A stretch of DNA of 64,000 nucleotides, taken from NCBI RefSeq assembly GCF_009725235.1, contig NZ_WJFC01000008.1:80183-144182 (forward strand). Direction: 5' to 3'. The stretch comes from Scytonema sp. UIC 10036. GTDB lineage: Bacteria; Cyanobacteriota; Cyanobacteriia; Cyanobacteriales; Nostocaceae. The notes under the pieces were generated by a model that was given only the letters and a program-made list of their open reading frames with translations, did no database searches and had not been told where the DNA came from. The translations under genes and the position numbers were made by a program. Positions 43,466-53,916 of this stretch are shown here, piece by piece. The stretch's first letter is position 1. Each line of letters opens with the position of its first letter.

Positions 43466-45136
43466 TTAGAAACGAAAAGTAGTTCGGATGACTCCTACAT
43501 AGAGCGTGTTATTGCTGTCGTTATGCTCTGGATTGGTAATCATGAACACTCCGGGTGTAATATAAATGTTGTCGGTAACCTTGAAGCGATAGAAAGCTTC
43601 TATATGTAAAGAAGTGTCTGGATCGGTAAATCTATTGCCGAAATCGTTGCTCGTGACTTTAGGTGGTTGACCGAATACAATACCGACTAAGTTACCTTCT
43701 CCACCAAGATCGGGAAAGATTAAGGTGATGGCATAGTTAAAGATACTAGCTTCTGGTTCACCGGATAAGTCTTCGGCTTTTGCTTTGGTGTAGCCAATCC
43801 AACCCCCTAAGATAAAGTTAGAGCTAATATCAAACCTACCCTCAAGACCAAAGGAATCCGCCGTTATGTGGTCTGCGTCTCCATCAAAAGGGTCATTAGC
43901 AAGTTCGCTCCCAGTTCCTGTATCAAGGAGATTGTAGGAGCGCAGATAAGTCAAACTGAAATGCAATTCATCAGTAGGCTCTACATATACTTGGGCAATG
44001 GCTCCATAGGGACTTTTGAAAATTCCAGACCTGGTGTCGTCCGCATCGTCAACTAAATAACCTAATCCCACACTGACAACATCATTAAATTCATAATTTA
44101 TACCAACCCCTGTGCTACCGATTTGTCGGTATATGGGGTTGCGTCGTCCAAAACGAGAGATAGCACCACGGCTACTGCTGTCTAAGGGGTTGAGTGAGAT
44201 GGCAAAGTCATCTGCAGAAGCTTGTGCGTTGATGTATACAGTTGCTTGCTTGGAAATGGGAAAACTATATTGAAGTGTACTTAACTCAAATTCATTATCA
44301 TTACTGCCTTCAAACCCCAAGCGAGTCATGACAGTACCTGTAACATCATCATCAAATCTAGGAATATCTCTCGCTTGTAATTCGAGTATTAAATTATCTT
44401 TCCCAGTGAAGCTGGTCTCAAAGCTTAAATTCAGTCGGCTGCCAAAGACAATATTTTCTTCCACTGGCTCATCGTCGTCATCAGCCTTATTGTCACCAAT
44501 AGCTCCAGCAACGGCAAAGATGGCACTTCCTTTTAGCCTGAGAGTTGGTGCAAACTGTTGCGCTGTTAACTGGGAAACCTTTGCTTCTAGGTTGTCTAGC
44601 TGTCCCCGTAAAGCTGATAGCTCTGCCGCAAATTCTGATTGTAACCGTTGCACGGTAACTAAATCCTCTTTCTCGATCGCCTCAGCAGTACCCACAGCAA
44701 TTAGCTTGTTAATTTGGTTCAAGCAAGTTTCTAGACCTGTCGCAAACTCATATCGGTTAAGATTGCGATCGCCTCGATAAGTACGGTCGGAATATCCAAC
44801 GATGCATTCATAGCGCTCAATCAGAGATTGTAAAGCTTGGAATGCCCAATCGCTGGGATTAACATCAGACAGTTCCGAAACTGATGTCAACTGAACCAGA
44901 GCGTTAGTTTTTTGTGAGTATTGGTCAGTTTGTTCGAGAGAAAGAGTCGGTTGGTCTGGAACTAAAACTTTATTATCTGGATTTACTTTAGTGGCTGGAA
45001 CTTCACTAGCAAGGGCACTGCTGGCTATTAGTAAAAAAGTTGTACTAAGGAGCAGTGATTCAATTCCTAGGACATTTCGTACATACTTAAGCGTTTTATT
45101 AAGCGTTTTAAGGGTGAGCATTGCGGTAGATGGCAA
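43466..45136 (-). CDS. SLH-domain OprB-type porin (iron uptake porin family)
   Basis: A 556-residue outer-membrane beta-barrel. It has a signal peptide (core LLLSTTFLLIASSALA), an SLH domain (about 90-140, DVNPSDWAFQALQSLIERY and YEFATGLETCL) that binds peptidoglycan-linked polymer, a short coiled coil (about 150-195) and the OprB barrel to a terminal Phe (TTFRF), as outer-membrane assembly requires. Cyanobacterial members carry inorganic ions including iron; the substrate here is inferred from family annotation. Monocistronic. Start at the first Met (45136) or at MLTLKTLNKTLK six codons later; both leave the signal peptide intact. Confidence 0.92.
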   Translation of the reverse strand: MPSTAMLTLKTLNKTLKYVRNVLGIESLLLSTTFLLIASSALASEVPATKVNPDNKVLVPDQPTLSLEQTDQYSQKTNALVQLTSVSELSDVNPSDWAFQALQSLIERYECIVGYSDRTYRGDRNLNRYEFATGLETCLNQINKLIAVGTAEAIEKEDLVTVQRLQSEFAAELSALRGQLDNLEAKVSQLTAQQFAPTLRLKGSAIFAVAGAIGDNKADDDDEPVEENIVFGSRLNLSFETSFTGKDNLILELQARDIPRFDDDVTGTVMTRLGFEGSNDNEFELSTLQYSFPISKQATVYINAQASADDFAISLNPLDSSSRGAISRFGRRNPIYRQIGSTGVGINYEFNDVVSVGLGYLVDDADDTRSGIFKSPYGAIAQVYVEPTDELHFSLTYLRSYNLLDTGTGSELANDPFDGDADHITADSFGLEGRFDISSNFILGGWIGYTKAKAEDLSGEPEASIFNYAITLIFPDLGGEGNLVGIVFGQPPKVTSNDFGNRFTDPDTSLHIEAFYRFKVTDNIYITPGVFMITNPEHNDSNNTLYVGVIRTTFRF

Positions 45137-45193
45137 ACTTATAAAAAATCAGAATTTTGATATAAAACAGACGTGCTCGCACCCTTAAAAAAC

Positions 45194-45246
45194 TTGGTCA
45201 CTGGTCATTGGTCATTGGTCATTGGTCATTGGTCATTGGTCACTGG
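45194..45246. repeat. Heptanucleotide tandem repeat (TGGTCAT)n
   Basis: Seven direct copies of TGGTCAY, with the end units TGGTCAC. It is a short tandemly repeated repetitive sequence typical of heterocystous cyanobacteria, lying just downstream of the ABC transporter gene. Confidence 0.9.
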
Positions 45247-45254
45247 TAAGCGTG

Positions 45255-47117
45255 TCAATTACAGAGATGCTCAATGCTTTCCTCATCGTTGGTATTATTT
45301 TGAGGATAGATAGCGAGCTGTATTCTGTATAGGGCAGCATAACAGCCGTTATTCTGCATGAGTTCCTGATGAGTTCCGCTCTCGACGATGCGCCCGCCCT
45401 CAAGGTAGAGAATTACATCGGCGTGAGCTACCAAGTGCAAGTCGTGGGTGATGATAAAGGTGGTGCGACCTTTGGCTAAATTTTCCAAAGCTGTAATGAC
45501 CGCACGTTCATTTTCCTTGTCCAAACCAGTGGTGGGTTCATCCCAAATCAGGATGGGGGCATTACGGATAGCAGCGCGAGCGATCGCAATTCGTTGGCGT
45601 TGTCCACCAGATAAGGTAGCGCCGCGATCGCCGAGGATGGTATCATAGCCATCGGGCAATGCCATGATAAAGTCATGAGCATTGGCAAGGCGTGCCGCTG
45701 CCTTAATTTCTCGGTCTGATGCACCCAGTGACCCATAGGCAATGTTTTCTCGTACACTCGCTGCAAACAACACGCTTTCTTGCAGCACAATGCCGATCTG
45801 CCGTCGTAAGGAATCTAGCTTGTACTCGCGGAGGTCGTGTCCATCGATGATAATGCGACCTTCTAAAGGATCGTAGAGACGTAGGAGTAAACTGACTAGG
45901 GTTGACTTCCCACCTCCAGATGCTCCAACCAGCGCGATATGCTGACCTGGTTTTACCTCCAAGTTCAGGTTGTTGAAGACGTTCTTTCCCGGTTCATAAC
46001 CAAAGGTAACGTTCTCGAAACGCACCGCGCCCCGAAAAGGGGGAGCATTCAGCGCACCTCGTGAATCCCGAACTTCGGGTACAATGTCCAGTATGTCTAT
46101 AATTCGCTCCCCCGAAGCTGTCGCCTTGGTAATCTGCTCTGTGTACTTGGCAAGTTGGCCAATGGGCTTAAAGGCGTTCCTGAGGTAGGTAATGAATATG
46201 AGCAAGTCTCCTGGGGTAATGACATGACGCTGCACGAGTTGTACGCCCCGCCATAACACGAGAGCCGTTGCGATCGCTGCTAAGACTTCCACTATGCGCT
46301 CTTGTCTTGCTTGTAGTTTTTCCACCAGAGCGTCTTCTTTGAGGTTCTTTTTGTTGTGGATAGAAAAGGTCTTTTCCAGCATATCCTCCAAAGAGAGCGC
46401 TTGTACTACTTTGATAGCATTGAACGCTTCGGCGGCGCTAGCAGCCATTGCTCCTTCGCGTTTGCGTTGCTTGCGGGAAACTTCCCGCAGGCGCTTGGTC
46501 ACTTGTAGACTGTACAGAACAAACAAAGGAAAAACGGCGATCGCAATGAGAGCCAATTCCCAATTTAGCCAGAAAACGATGCATAACATCCCAACCAGAG
46601 TCAGGATACTGGTCAACAGTGGTACGACACCAGTGACAGTCACTCCCCGCAGCTTCTCAATATCATGTATCACCCTGGTCATTAAGTCACCACTTCTGGC
46701 TGTATAATGAAAGGACAGAGAGAGACGCTGAAGGTGAGCATAAAGAATACCACGCACATCAGCAATAATACGGTTAGCTGCCACTGATAGACCCAAACTA
46801 CTTAAGTAAGCAGCGCTAGACCGCAAACCAGCGAGCGCGACCATTGCCAACACCAGGACGGTGATGAGAGTTACTGGCTTCAACCCGTACAAGAATGGGA
46901 TTCCCAAAGACTTAGTGTTAAAGCCAGTTGTCATTATCTGGTCAAAAAGAATTTTTAACGGCCAAGGCTCTAGCAACCCCAAAGCAGTTTTGGTTAGGAG
47001 TGCTAGCAAAGACAGCACTAATAAGAATCCTTGCTTGCGAATTTGCGGCCAAAATCTACGTACAATCTCCCGTAGACCAGGTATCGATTTTTGAAGTTTT
47101 TGAGGACTGCGGCTCAC
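45255..47117 (-). CDS. ABC exporter half-transporter 1
   Basis: A 620-residue fused permease-ATPase. The N-terminal ~330 residues form six membrane spans of the exporter type (from FWPQIRKQGFLLVLSLLALL), followed by the nucleotide-binding domain: Walker A LVGASGGGKSTL, signature LSGGQRQRIAIARA, Walker B ILIWDEPTTGLD and switch His in FIITHDLHL. All catalytic residues are present. A closely related paralogue (48161-50017) lies in the same operon, so the two may form a heterodimer or separate homodimers. Last gene of the nine-gene cluster; probably exports its glycosylated product (inference). Confidence 0.9.
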   Translation of the reverse strand: MSRSPQKLQKSIPGLREIVRRFWPQIRKQGFLLVLSLLALLTKTALGLLEPWPLKILFDQIMTTGFNTKSLGIPFLYGLKPVTLITVLVLAMVALAGLRSSAAYLSSLGLSVAANRIIADVRGILYAHLQRLSLSFHYTARSGDLMTRVIHDIEKLRGVTVTGVVPLLTSILTLVGMLCIVFWLNWELALIAIAVFPLFVLYSLQVTKRLREVSRKQRKREGAMAASAAEAFNAIKVVQALSLEDMLEKTFSIHNKKNLKEDALVEKLQARQERIVEVLAAIATALVLWRGVQLVQRHVITPGDLLIFITYLRNAFKPIGQLAKYTEQITKATASGERIIDILDIVPEVRDSRGALNAPPFRGAVRFENVTFGYEPGKNVFNNLNLEVKPGQHIALVGASGGGKSTLVSLLLRLYDPLEGRIIIDGHDLREYKLDSLRRQIGIVLQESVLFAASVRENIAYGSLGASDREIKAAARLANAHDFIMALPDGYDTILGDRGATLSGGQRQRIAIARAAIRNAPILIWDEPTTGLDKENERAVITALENLAKGRTTFIITHDLHLVAHADVILYLEGGRIVESGTHQELMQNNGCYAALYRIQLAIYPQNNTNDEESIEHLCN

Positions 47118-47150
47118 TGAAACTGCTCCCTGTGTTCAACAATTCTTGTT

Positions 47151-48131
47151 TCAACTAGCGTAGTCAGCTCCAACCATGGCAGTTTCCCGTTCCTCGATCT
47201 GACGCTCTAAGGACAGGAGTAGATTGTTTCTCTCTTCAGCAGACAAGACTCTGTCCCCTGCTTTGGCGTTGATGGTTGCTTGTTCGGGGGATTTGGCTCC
47301 GGGTATTGCCACTGGTTGTATTGGATGCGATGTGACAAAACGCAGGGCTGCCTTGACCATCTCCTCTCCGGGAGTCAATGTCTTTTTGAGGTCTTCTAGT
47401 GTAGCAAATTTGTTCTGTAGTTTTAATTGTTTGCTTTCTTTCTTGTGCCACTTAGCTCGGACGCTATCGGTAAACACGGTATCGGCAGAATATTTGCCTG
47501 ACAAAAGACCCTTGGCAAGAGGTCCGCGTACCAATACACCTATACCATGTTCTTGGCAATAAGGCAATATTTGAGACTCGGCATCGCGATTCAACAGCGA
47601 ATATTCCAACTCCACCACACTACAGGTGTTATTGACATTAAATCGTTTCAACACTTCAAAATTATTAGTTGATATGCCGTATGCTCGGATGTTACCTTGT
47701 TGCTTAAGAACCTCAAAGGCTTCCAGGTAAATAGTAGGATCTTCAATATCACCCTCATGGCAAAGTAGTGCATCGATCCAGTCAGTACGCAGCCGATACA
47801 AGGAAGCATGGGCGCAAAGGCGGATGTTATCTACTGTATTTTTTGGTATGTGTTCACCTGTACGATTTCCCCAATGACCGATCTTGCTGACTAGGTGGAC
47901 TTGATGACGAATACCTGTCAATGCTACCCCCAAGCGCTGTTCGGACAATCCTTGGGGAATGCCGTATGACTCAGCACAATCAAACAGATTTACGCCATTG
48001 TCGAAAGCACTGCGTACAGTAGCAAAAGCAGTTGTGTCATCAATCTCGCCCCATTGATTGCCGATATTCCAAGTGCCCAACCCGATAGCCGACACTTTCC
48101 ATCCTGTTTGACCAAATTCCCTATAAAGCAT
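47151..48131 (-). CDS. Aldo/keto reductase
   Basis: A 326-residue NADPH-dependent reductase with a TIM-barrel fold. The catalytic tetrad is visible as Asp51 (NLFDCAESYG), Tyr56, Lys83 (HLVSKIGHW) and His125 (DALLCHEGD). The start is placed at the ATG at 48131 with GGAG about 8 nt before it; the frame extends nine codons upstream. It lies between the two ABC transporter genes (33 and 29 bp gaps). Its position suggests that it reduces a sugar or carbonyl intermediate of the cluster's product, but the substrate is unknown. Confidence 0.9.
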   Translation of the reverse strand: MLYREFGQTGWKVSAIGLGTWNIGNQWGEIDDTTAFATVRSAFDNGVNLFDCAESYGIPQGLSEQRLGVALTGIRHQVHLVSKIGHWGNRTGEHIPKNTVDNIRLCAHASLYRLRTDWIDALLCHEGDIEDPTIYLEAFEVLKQQGNIRAYGISTNNFEVLKRFNVNNTCSVVELEYSLLNRDAESQILPYCQEHGIGVLVRGPLAKGLLSGKYSADTVFTDSVRAKWHKKESKQLKLQNKFATLEDLKKTLTPGEEMVKAALRFVTSHPIQPVAIPGAKSPEQATINAKAGDRVLSAEERNNLLLSLERQIEERETAMVGADYAS

Positions 48132-48160
48132 CACAAATTCTCCTTCCTGTTCGTTCAAAA

Positions 48161-50017
48161 TTACCCTGCATGAGTACCTGCTTCTGGAATGCTGTCGCCA
48201 ACTGCGGACATATGCTGAGACAGCGCTGCGTACCGACCGCCTCGGCGCATCAGTTCCGCATGGGTACCTTGCTCTAAAAGTTTTCCCTTTTCTATATAAA
48301 GGATGAGATCCGCGTTTTCGACTGCTCTGGGGTTGTGGGAAATGAGAAAGGTAGTTTTCTCCTGAGTCAGTCGGTCGAGTGCCGAGGTAACAGCACGCTC
48401 ATTTTCTTTGTCTAAGCCAGTTGTTGGTTCGTCGAGGATGACTATGGGGGCATTGCGGATAGCAGCACGGGCGATGGCAATTCGCTGGCGTTGTCCACCT
48501 GAAACAGTTTCCCCCCGCTCGCTTAGAATGGTTTTATAGCCTTTAGGAAGTTGCATAATAAAGTCGTGGGCATTGGCCAAACGAGCCACTGCCTCGATCT
48601 CCTGCTGTGAAGCTTCCAGAAAACCGTAGGCAATGTTATCTCGGACACTAACCGCAAATAGAACACTATCTTGCAGCACTATGGCGATCTGGCGGCGCAA
48701 GGATTCCAATTTGTATTCCCGAAGGTCATGCCCATCAATGAAAATGCGACCTTCTATAGGATCGTAGAGACGCAACAGCAGACTCACCAGGGTTGACTTA
48801 CCACTGCCCGAGGGACCAACCAACGCCACACGTTGACCGGGTTGCACCTCAAAGTTGAGGTTTTTCAAGATGACTCTTTCTGACTCGTAGCCAAAGGACA
48901 CATTTTCAAAACGCACCGCGCCCCGAAAGGGAGGAGCATCGAGCGCACCCCGCGAATCGCGAATCTCTGGTACCATGTCTAGTACATCTAAAAGGCGCTC
49001 ACCTGAGACTGTTGCTTTAGCAAGCAGTCCTGTTTGCTTGGCGATTTGACGCATGGGTTCTAAGGCTGTCTTATAGTAGCTAATGAACACCAACAAATCC
49101 CCAGGGGTCAGCGTTTTGTGTAGTATTAATATTGAACCCCGCCAGATCGCAAATGCCATAGCGATCGCAATCAAAATTTCCACAGTCCGCGTTAGCATTC
49201 CTCTGAGTTGCTCGGTTTCAGTTCCTTCATCCAAGCTTTCATTGTTGAGCTTAGAAAAAGTTTCCTCTGCCATTTCTTCAAGTGACAGCGCCTGTACTAC
49301 CTTAATGGTGTTCATGGCTTCGGCAACTGTATTTGCCATAGATCCTTCAGACTTGCGATGTCTGCGGGTAGCAACTTGAATGCGATTTACCAGAGGCGTG
49401 CTCCAGAGAACTAATAATGGAAAAGTGGCGACTGCTATCAAAGTCAGTTCCCAATGCAGCCATAACATAATCCCCAACATCCCAACCAAGGTAAGGAGAT
49501 TGGTCACTAGCGGTAGGGCAACTTTGATAGTTACTGACCTTATCCGCTCGACATCATACGTAATCCGAGTAATCAGATCGCCACTTTTGAACTGCTTGTG
49601 AAAGGAAAGGGAGAGACGTTGCAAGTGACTGTAAAGATGACCGCGAACCTCTGCCATGACAAAGTTGGCTGCCATTGCCATGCCAAATGTACTTAAGTAA
49701 GTAGCCAAAGCACGCAAAGTCGCGATCGCCACGATAGCCGAAGCCAAGAGCGTCAGTAGCAGCATTGGATTCATTCCTTTAATCGCTGCTGAGATCCCCA
49801 GGCGTTCTGTGTTGGATTCCGTCACAAGAATGCTGTCAAAGATAAACTTTAACGGCCAAGGCTCCAGTAACTTTAAAGCTGTCTCGAACAAGAGTGCCAA
49901 GAACGAACCAGCAATCAAGAATTTCTGCTTGCGAATCTGCGGCCAGAACCTTTGAAAAATCCGCAAACCATCTGGTAAAACTGCTTTCAGGTTTTTTCCC
50001 GGCGAACGAGCGCCCAT
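48161..50017 (-). CDS. ABC exporter half-transporter 2
   Basis: A 618-residue paralogue of the 45255 gene with the same layout. Membrane domain from FWPQIRKQKFLIAGSFLALL; ATPase with Walker A LVGPSGSGKSTL, signature VSGGQRQRIAIARA, Walker B IVILDEPTTGLD and switch His in FLISHNPRA. Similarity runs along the whole length, including the DSRGALDAPPFRGAVRFENV linker, so the pair arose by duplication. A purine-rich ribosome binding site (GGGGAGAG) precedes the ATG. Both copies look catalytically competent. Confidence 0.9.
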   Translation of the reverse strand: MGARSPGKNLKAVLPDGLRIFQRFWPQIRKQKFLIAGSFLALLFETALKLLEPWPLKFIFDSILVTESNTERLGISAAIKGMNPMLLLTLLASAIVAIATLRALATYLSTFGMAMAANFVMAEVRGHLYSHLQRLSLSFHKQFKSGDLITRITYDVERIRSVTIKVALPLVTNLLTLVGMLGIMLWLHWELTLIAVATFPLLVLWSTPLVNRIQVATRRHRKSEGSMANTVAEAMNTIKVVQALSLEEMAEETFSKLNNESLDEGTETEQLRGMLTRTVEILIAIAMAFAIWRGSILILHKTLTPGDLLVFISYYKTALEPMRQIAKQTGLLAKATVSGERLLDVLDMVPEIRDSRGALDAPPFRGAVRFENVSFGYESERVILKNLNFEVQPGQRVALVGPSGSGKSTLVSLLLRLYDPIEGRIFIDGHDLREYKLESLRRQIAIVLQDSVLFAVSVRDNIAYGFLEASQQEIEAVARLANAHDFIMQLPKGYKTILSERGETVSGGQRQRIAIARAAIRNAPIVILDEPTTGLDKENERAVTSALDRLTQEKTTFLISHNPRAVENADLILYIEKGKLLEQGTHAELMRRGGRYAALSQHMSAVGDSIPEAGTHAG

Positions 50018-50071
50018 GTACTTCTCTCCCCAATGCTTAAACAGCTAAATTCCAGGCATCGCTCCTGCTTA

Positions 50072-51223
50072 TTATGCCTCCAAAACGCGATCTTTTGACC
50101 TTAATTCGGGAGATACTATGAGATTATCACTAGACTTGGACTGCTTTGAGGCTTGAGTCTGATGACTTTGGGGATAAATCTTTTCGTAGCGGTTGCTAAT
50201 CCAGCGGTTCAGCCGTCTTTCTAGGGGAATGAGAACTTTTTCTAACCATTGGCTGTCTTTGCCAAAGGTCAAGCGGCGGATCAAAGGTTTGAGGAATGCC
50301 TCGTGTCGCCGATGACCCAGCTTTTTATACCGTCTTTGAAGATAGGGATCGTCATCAGAAAGATTCCACTTGTCACGGTAATAATGCAGGCTCTCTAGCT
50401 CCCACGCATCACTCCAGCGTACCATAAAAAAGTGAAGATCTGACCACTGGAATTGCGTTCCTTGAATATATCCTGCATCTGCAAGATTTTTTTGTGCCTC
50501 GCCTACCGCCAAGGTATCTGTGAATACGATAGACTCTCGCTCACAGTAAATGCTCGCTCCAGCCTGAGTCGTCATTAAACAGAGATCGATGTACTCTCTG
50601 GTATTTAACAATCTTTCATCAAGGAGTTCGACGCGATCGAAGAGTTCATTGCGGACGAGTACACAGTGCATCTCAACAAAATCACACTTTATACGGTGGA
50701 GTTGATCGCGCACATCGGCCATTGGTATGCCGTTAAAATAGGACTTTTGTTTATTGCGCCATACGGTTTTGCCATCTACTGTCTCCGCTACAATGCGAAC
50801 TTTCCCACCACCATTATGAATGATTTCATGTTCGGGCTTACCAATGCATGTCAAAGGACCAACAACTCCCGCTCCTGTTTCCTCAGCACACTGCACTAAT
50901 TTCTCCAACCAGCCTGACTTGATAACTACATCGTTATCAATGAAGACAATATACTTAGTCTTCACTTCACGCCGTCCTATGTTTCTGGCTCGATTGGGAG
51001 AAAGGAAATAATCAGAGCGAATTAGTTTAAACTGCTTTTGCTGTGCTTGCTCTTCCAGATAGCGTCGGATGTGGGAGGGCGAACCACAATCCACATAAAC
51101 TAAATCGAAAGGATAATTAGTGTCCTTATAAATACTTTCCAAAGACTCACAGCTATAGCTAAAACGCTCTCGTGGTACTACAACAAGAGTAACTAACGGA
51201 TTGTTCATGGTAGATGCGGTCAT
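50072..51223 (-). CDS. Family 2 glycosyltransferase
   Basis: A 383-residue GT-A glycosyltransferase. The nucleotide-sugar fold opens with NPLVTLVVVPRERFSYSCES, and the DxD-type metal site is VFIDNDVV. The acceptor region (YIDLCLMTTQAGASIYCE) follows. The C-terminal ~100 residues are basic. It starts with a full AAGGAGG ribosome binding site at 51231-51237. It sits between three GT-B glycosyltransferase genes and the ABC transporters, so it probably adds one sugar in the same pathway; donor and acceptor are unknown. Confidence 0.88.
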   Translation of the reverse strand: MTASTMNNPLVTLVVVPRERFSYSCESLESIYKDTNYPFDLVYVDCGSPSHIRRYLEEQAQQKQFKLIRSDYFLSPNRARNIGRREVKTKYIVFIDNDVVIKSGWLEKLVQCAEETGAGVVGPLTCIGKPEHEIIHNGGGKVRIVAETVDGKTVWRNKQKSYFNGIPMADVRDQLHRIKCDFVEMHCVLVRNELFDRVELLDERLLNTREYIDLCLMTTQAGASIYCERESIVFTDTLAVGEAQKNLADAGYIQGTQFQWSDLHFFMVRWSDAWELESLHYYRDKWNLSDDDPYLQRRYKKLGHRRHEAFLKPLIRRLTFGKDSQWLEKVLIPLERRLNRWISNRYEKIYPQSHQTQASKQSKSSDNLIVSPELRSKDRVLEA

Positions 51224-51308
51224 ATCTAAACCTCCTTGTGGTAATTTTGCGTTGTCTCCTTAAGCTGGTAGTTGCGCTGTCTTCGCATGCATTGCAACTT
51301 TAAACGAC

Positions 51309-52511
51309 TTATGCAGCAGAATAAGCAGCAGTAACCGGGCTTTGAAGTAACTCTTTGAGCAACAAAGCAGTTTTCTGTGCGCCTTGAAGTTCAAAAGGTT
51401 TAAAGCTGTTCTTCACTGGCTCTTTATTGAGACAGGCGATAATTTTCTTGGTAAAATTCACTGGTTCCAAATCGTAAGGACGAATAACCTCAACCATTCC
51501 CAGCTTTTCTAGCTTCTCAGCCCTAATTTCCTGCTCCCAATCTTTATTAGAGGGAAGAATCATGGCTCTGACGCCAGTTCTAACAATGTTCATTGTGGTG
51601 TTGTAACCTCCCAAACTAATTGAAATAGCTGCTTTTTCCATGTACTTAAGTAAGTGAGGAGTGTATTTTCTTATAGAAATATTGGTTCTCTCTTTGACTG
51701 ATTCTTGCAGTTCTAAAAACTTATTATCTGGTATAAAAGGCCCTGTAAAAACTATAATTTGGTGTGGTAAAAAGAACTCAATAATTGAACTGACTTCCAC
51801 AATACTTTCTAATAGTTCGTGTCCCAGTTGACCTCCACCCACACTCACTAAAATCATCGGTTCTTTCATATTCAGGCTGAAGAAATCTTTATCCGCGATC
51901 GCACAATTTTCTGGTAGTGATTGTGCAACATATCCCGTGTAACGAATATCACAGTGAATATCTTTAACTCTAGAAAAGCTTTCTTCTAACCTGTGAAATT
52001 GTGGATCTGAATGAACCAGTAGCATATCATAGTACTGATTCAATAATTTACAAGTCTTTTCAAGCACCTCGGCTCGATTTTGGTAGGGTTGCGCCATCAC
52101 AATATCTCGAAGACTGCAAACAACCTTGGTTGAGCGCCCTGTTGATTGGATTCGCTCTAGTAGTGGAATCGATTCAAACTCAAACTGATACTTTTTGAAT
52201 GGATAACCTTCTGTGATTAAGCAATCAGGCTTAAACTCATCAAACACTTTAAGCAATAGATTTTTTCGGTTCTCCTTAACTTCCTCAAGATTTTGAGAAC
52301 TGTCGGCTACCTTAATTTGTTTGTTTTCTGACAGAAGTAGGGGAAGAGTCACTACTTCAACGGCAGGTGGGATTTCTAACTCTTGCACCTCCGTTCCAGC
52401 CTTGACAAAACAAACTTTGAAGTCTTTGGCTAAGCTATGCAGAATTTCTACACTGCGAATAAGATGACCCATACCTAAATGGTATTGGCAGTAAAACATG
52501 ATTTTTTTCAT
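51309..52511 (-). CDS. GT-B glycosyltransferase, tandem paralogue C
   Basis: A 400-residue MurG/COG4671-like glycosyltransferase. N-terminal acceptor lobe with YHLGMGHLIRSVEI and C-terminal donor lobe with SVGGGQLGHELLES and ISLGGYNTTMNIVRTGVRAM. The ATG at 52511 is chosen over 52526 because the two paralogues start with MKK at the same position. It is the third of three tandem copies that align along their whole length. There is no signal peptide, so it is probably cytoplasmic or attached to the membrane. Confidence 0.87.
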   Translation of the reverse strand: MKKIMFYCQYHLGMGHLIRSVEILHSLAKDFKVCFVKAGTEVQELEIPPAVEVVTLPLLLSENKQIKVADSSQNLEEVKENRKNLLLKVFDEFKPDCLITEGYPFKKYQFEFESIPLLERIQSTGRSTKVVCSLRDIVMAQPYQNRAEVLEKTCKLLNQYYDMLLVHSDPQFHRLEESFSRVKDIHCDIRYTGYVAQSLPENCAIADKDFFSLNMKEPMILVSVGGGQLGHELLESIVEVSSIIEFFLPHQIIVFTGPFIPDNKFLELQESVKERTNISIRKYTPHLLKYMEKAAISISLGGYNTTMNIVRTGVRAMILPSNKDWEQEIRAEKLEKLGMVEVIRPYDLEPVNFTKKIIACLNKEPVKNSFKPFELQGAQKTALLLKELLQSPVTAAYSAA

Positions 52512-52615
52512 GCACCTGAACTCCACTTTTTCAGTTGTTTTTATAAAAAATTAACCGCTGATGAACGCTGATGAAGGCTGATAAATTTGTGCCTCAACAG
52601 ACTAGAAACGCTGTA

Positions 52616-53821
52616 TTAAGCAACAGAATAAGTAGAAGCTACCTGACTTTGAAGTAATTCTTTGAGCAAAAAAGCAGTTTTCTCTGCACCTTGAAGTTCA
52701 AAGTAGTCAAAGGTATCTACAATTCTTTCTTTGTTCAAACAGGTGTTAATTTTTTTAACAAGACGCTCTGGATGCAAATCATCAGGACGAATCATCTCTA
52801 GAATTCCTAGTTTCTCAAGCTTTTGAGTCCTGATTACCTGCTCGTTATCTTTATCAGAGGGATAAATCATGGAGCGGACGCGAGTGCGGAGAACATTCAT
52901 GGTGGTGTTGTAGCCCCCCAAACTAATAGAAAGACTTGCTTTTTCCATATAGGCAAGTAGATTTGGGGTGTATTGCCGCAAGGTGATATTGACTCGATCT
53001 GCTGCTAATTCTTGCAGTTCTAAAAACTTTTCTTCTGGAATAAAAGGTCCCGTAAAAACTTGAAGATGATGCGGCAAATAGTTTTGAAAAATCGGGGCAG
53101 CTTCCAAAATACATTTTAGCAGGTCATGTCCCAATCTTCCACCACCAACACTCACTAAAATCATCGGTTCTTTTCTATTTAGGCTGACAATATCTTCATC
53201 AGTTGTTACAAAATTTTCCGGTGGTGATTGCACAACATATCCCGTGTAATGGACTTGACAGGTCAGCTCGTTAGCTCTGGAAAAGCTTTCTTCTAATCTA
53301 TGAACTTTTGGATCGGAATGAACCAGTAACATATCAAAGTACTGATTCATGAATTGACATCTACTCTCTTCCTCTTTGGCTCGGTCTGCATATTCCTTCA
53401 CCATGATGATATCACGCAGGCTGCAAACAACCTTAGTTAAATGCCCTTTTGCTTGCACTTGTTCTAATAGTGGAACTAACTCAAATGCCAAAGCTTTTTT
53501 CTTACTAAACGGATAACCTTCGGTAACCAAACAATCAGGCTGAAACCGCTCGAAAACTTTCAGAAGTTGATTTTTTCGCAACTCTTTTACTGTCTCAAGG
53601 TTCTGGAAACTGTCCACTACATTGAGCTTTCCGTTCTCTATCCGAAGCGCTGGAAGATTGACTACTTCCACGGCTGGTGGAATTTCAAAACCCTGGACAA
53701 TCTGTCCACCGTCGATGAGACAAACTTTAAAATCCTTAACCAAGCTCCGAATAATTTCTGTAGTCCGAACAAGATGACCCATACCTAAAAGATTTTGACA
53801 GTAAAACATGACTTTTTTCAT
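52616..53821 (-). CDS. GT-B glycosyltransferase, tandem paralogue B
   Basis: A 401-residue enzyme, sister of the genes on both sides. N-lobe MKKVMFYCQNLLGMGHLVRT, donor-lobe motifs SVGGGRLGHDLLKC and ISLGGYNTTMNVLRTRVRSM. The regions that differ most from the paralogues are the linker around residues 105-170 and the C-terminal tail, as expected if each copy has its own acceptor. 95-104 bp gaps separate it from its neighbours. Confidence 0.87.
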   Translation of the reverse strand: MKKVMFYCQNLLGMGHLVRTTEIIRSLVKDFKVCLIDGGQIVQGFEIPPAVEVVNLPALRIENGKLNVVDSFQNLETVKELRKNQLLKVFERFQPDCLVTEGYPFSKKKALAFELVPLLEQVQAKGHLTKVVCSLRDIIMVKEYADRAKEEESRCQFMNQYFDMLLVHSDPKVHRLEESFSRANELTCQVHYTGYVVQSPPENFVTTDEDIVSLNRKEPMILVSVGGGRLGHDLLKCILEAAPIFQNYLPHHLQVFTGPFIPEEKFLELQELAADRVNITLRQYTPNLLAYMEKASLSISLGGYNTTMNVLRTRVRSMIYPSDKDNEQVIRTQKLEKLGILEMIRPDDLHPERLVKKINTCLNKERIVDTFDYFELQGAEKTAFLLKELLQSQVASTYSVA

Positions 53822-53916
53822 GCAACTGACCTCTATTTTTTCAGCCTTTTTTGATTTTTACAACATGACATTTCATTCAATTTTAAACCTCGGTTAATTT
53901 TTCCTGCTCTCACTTT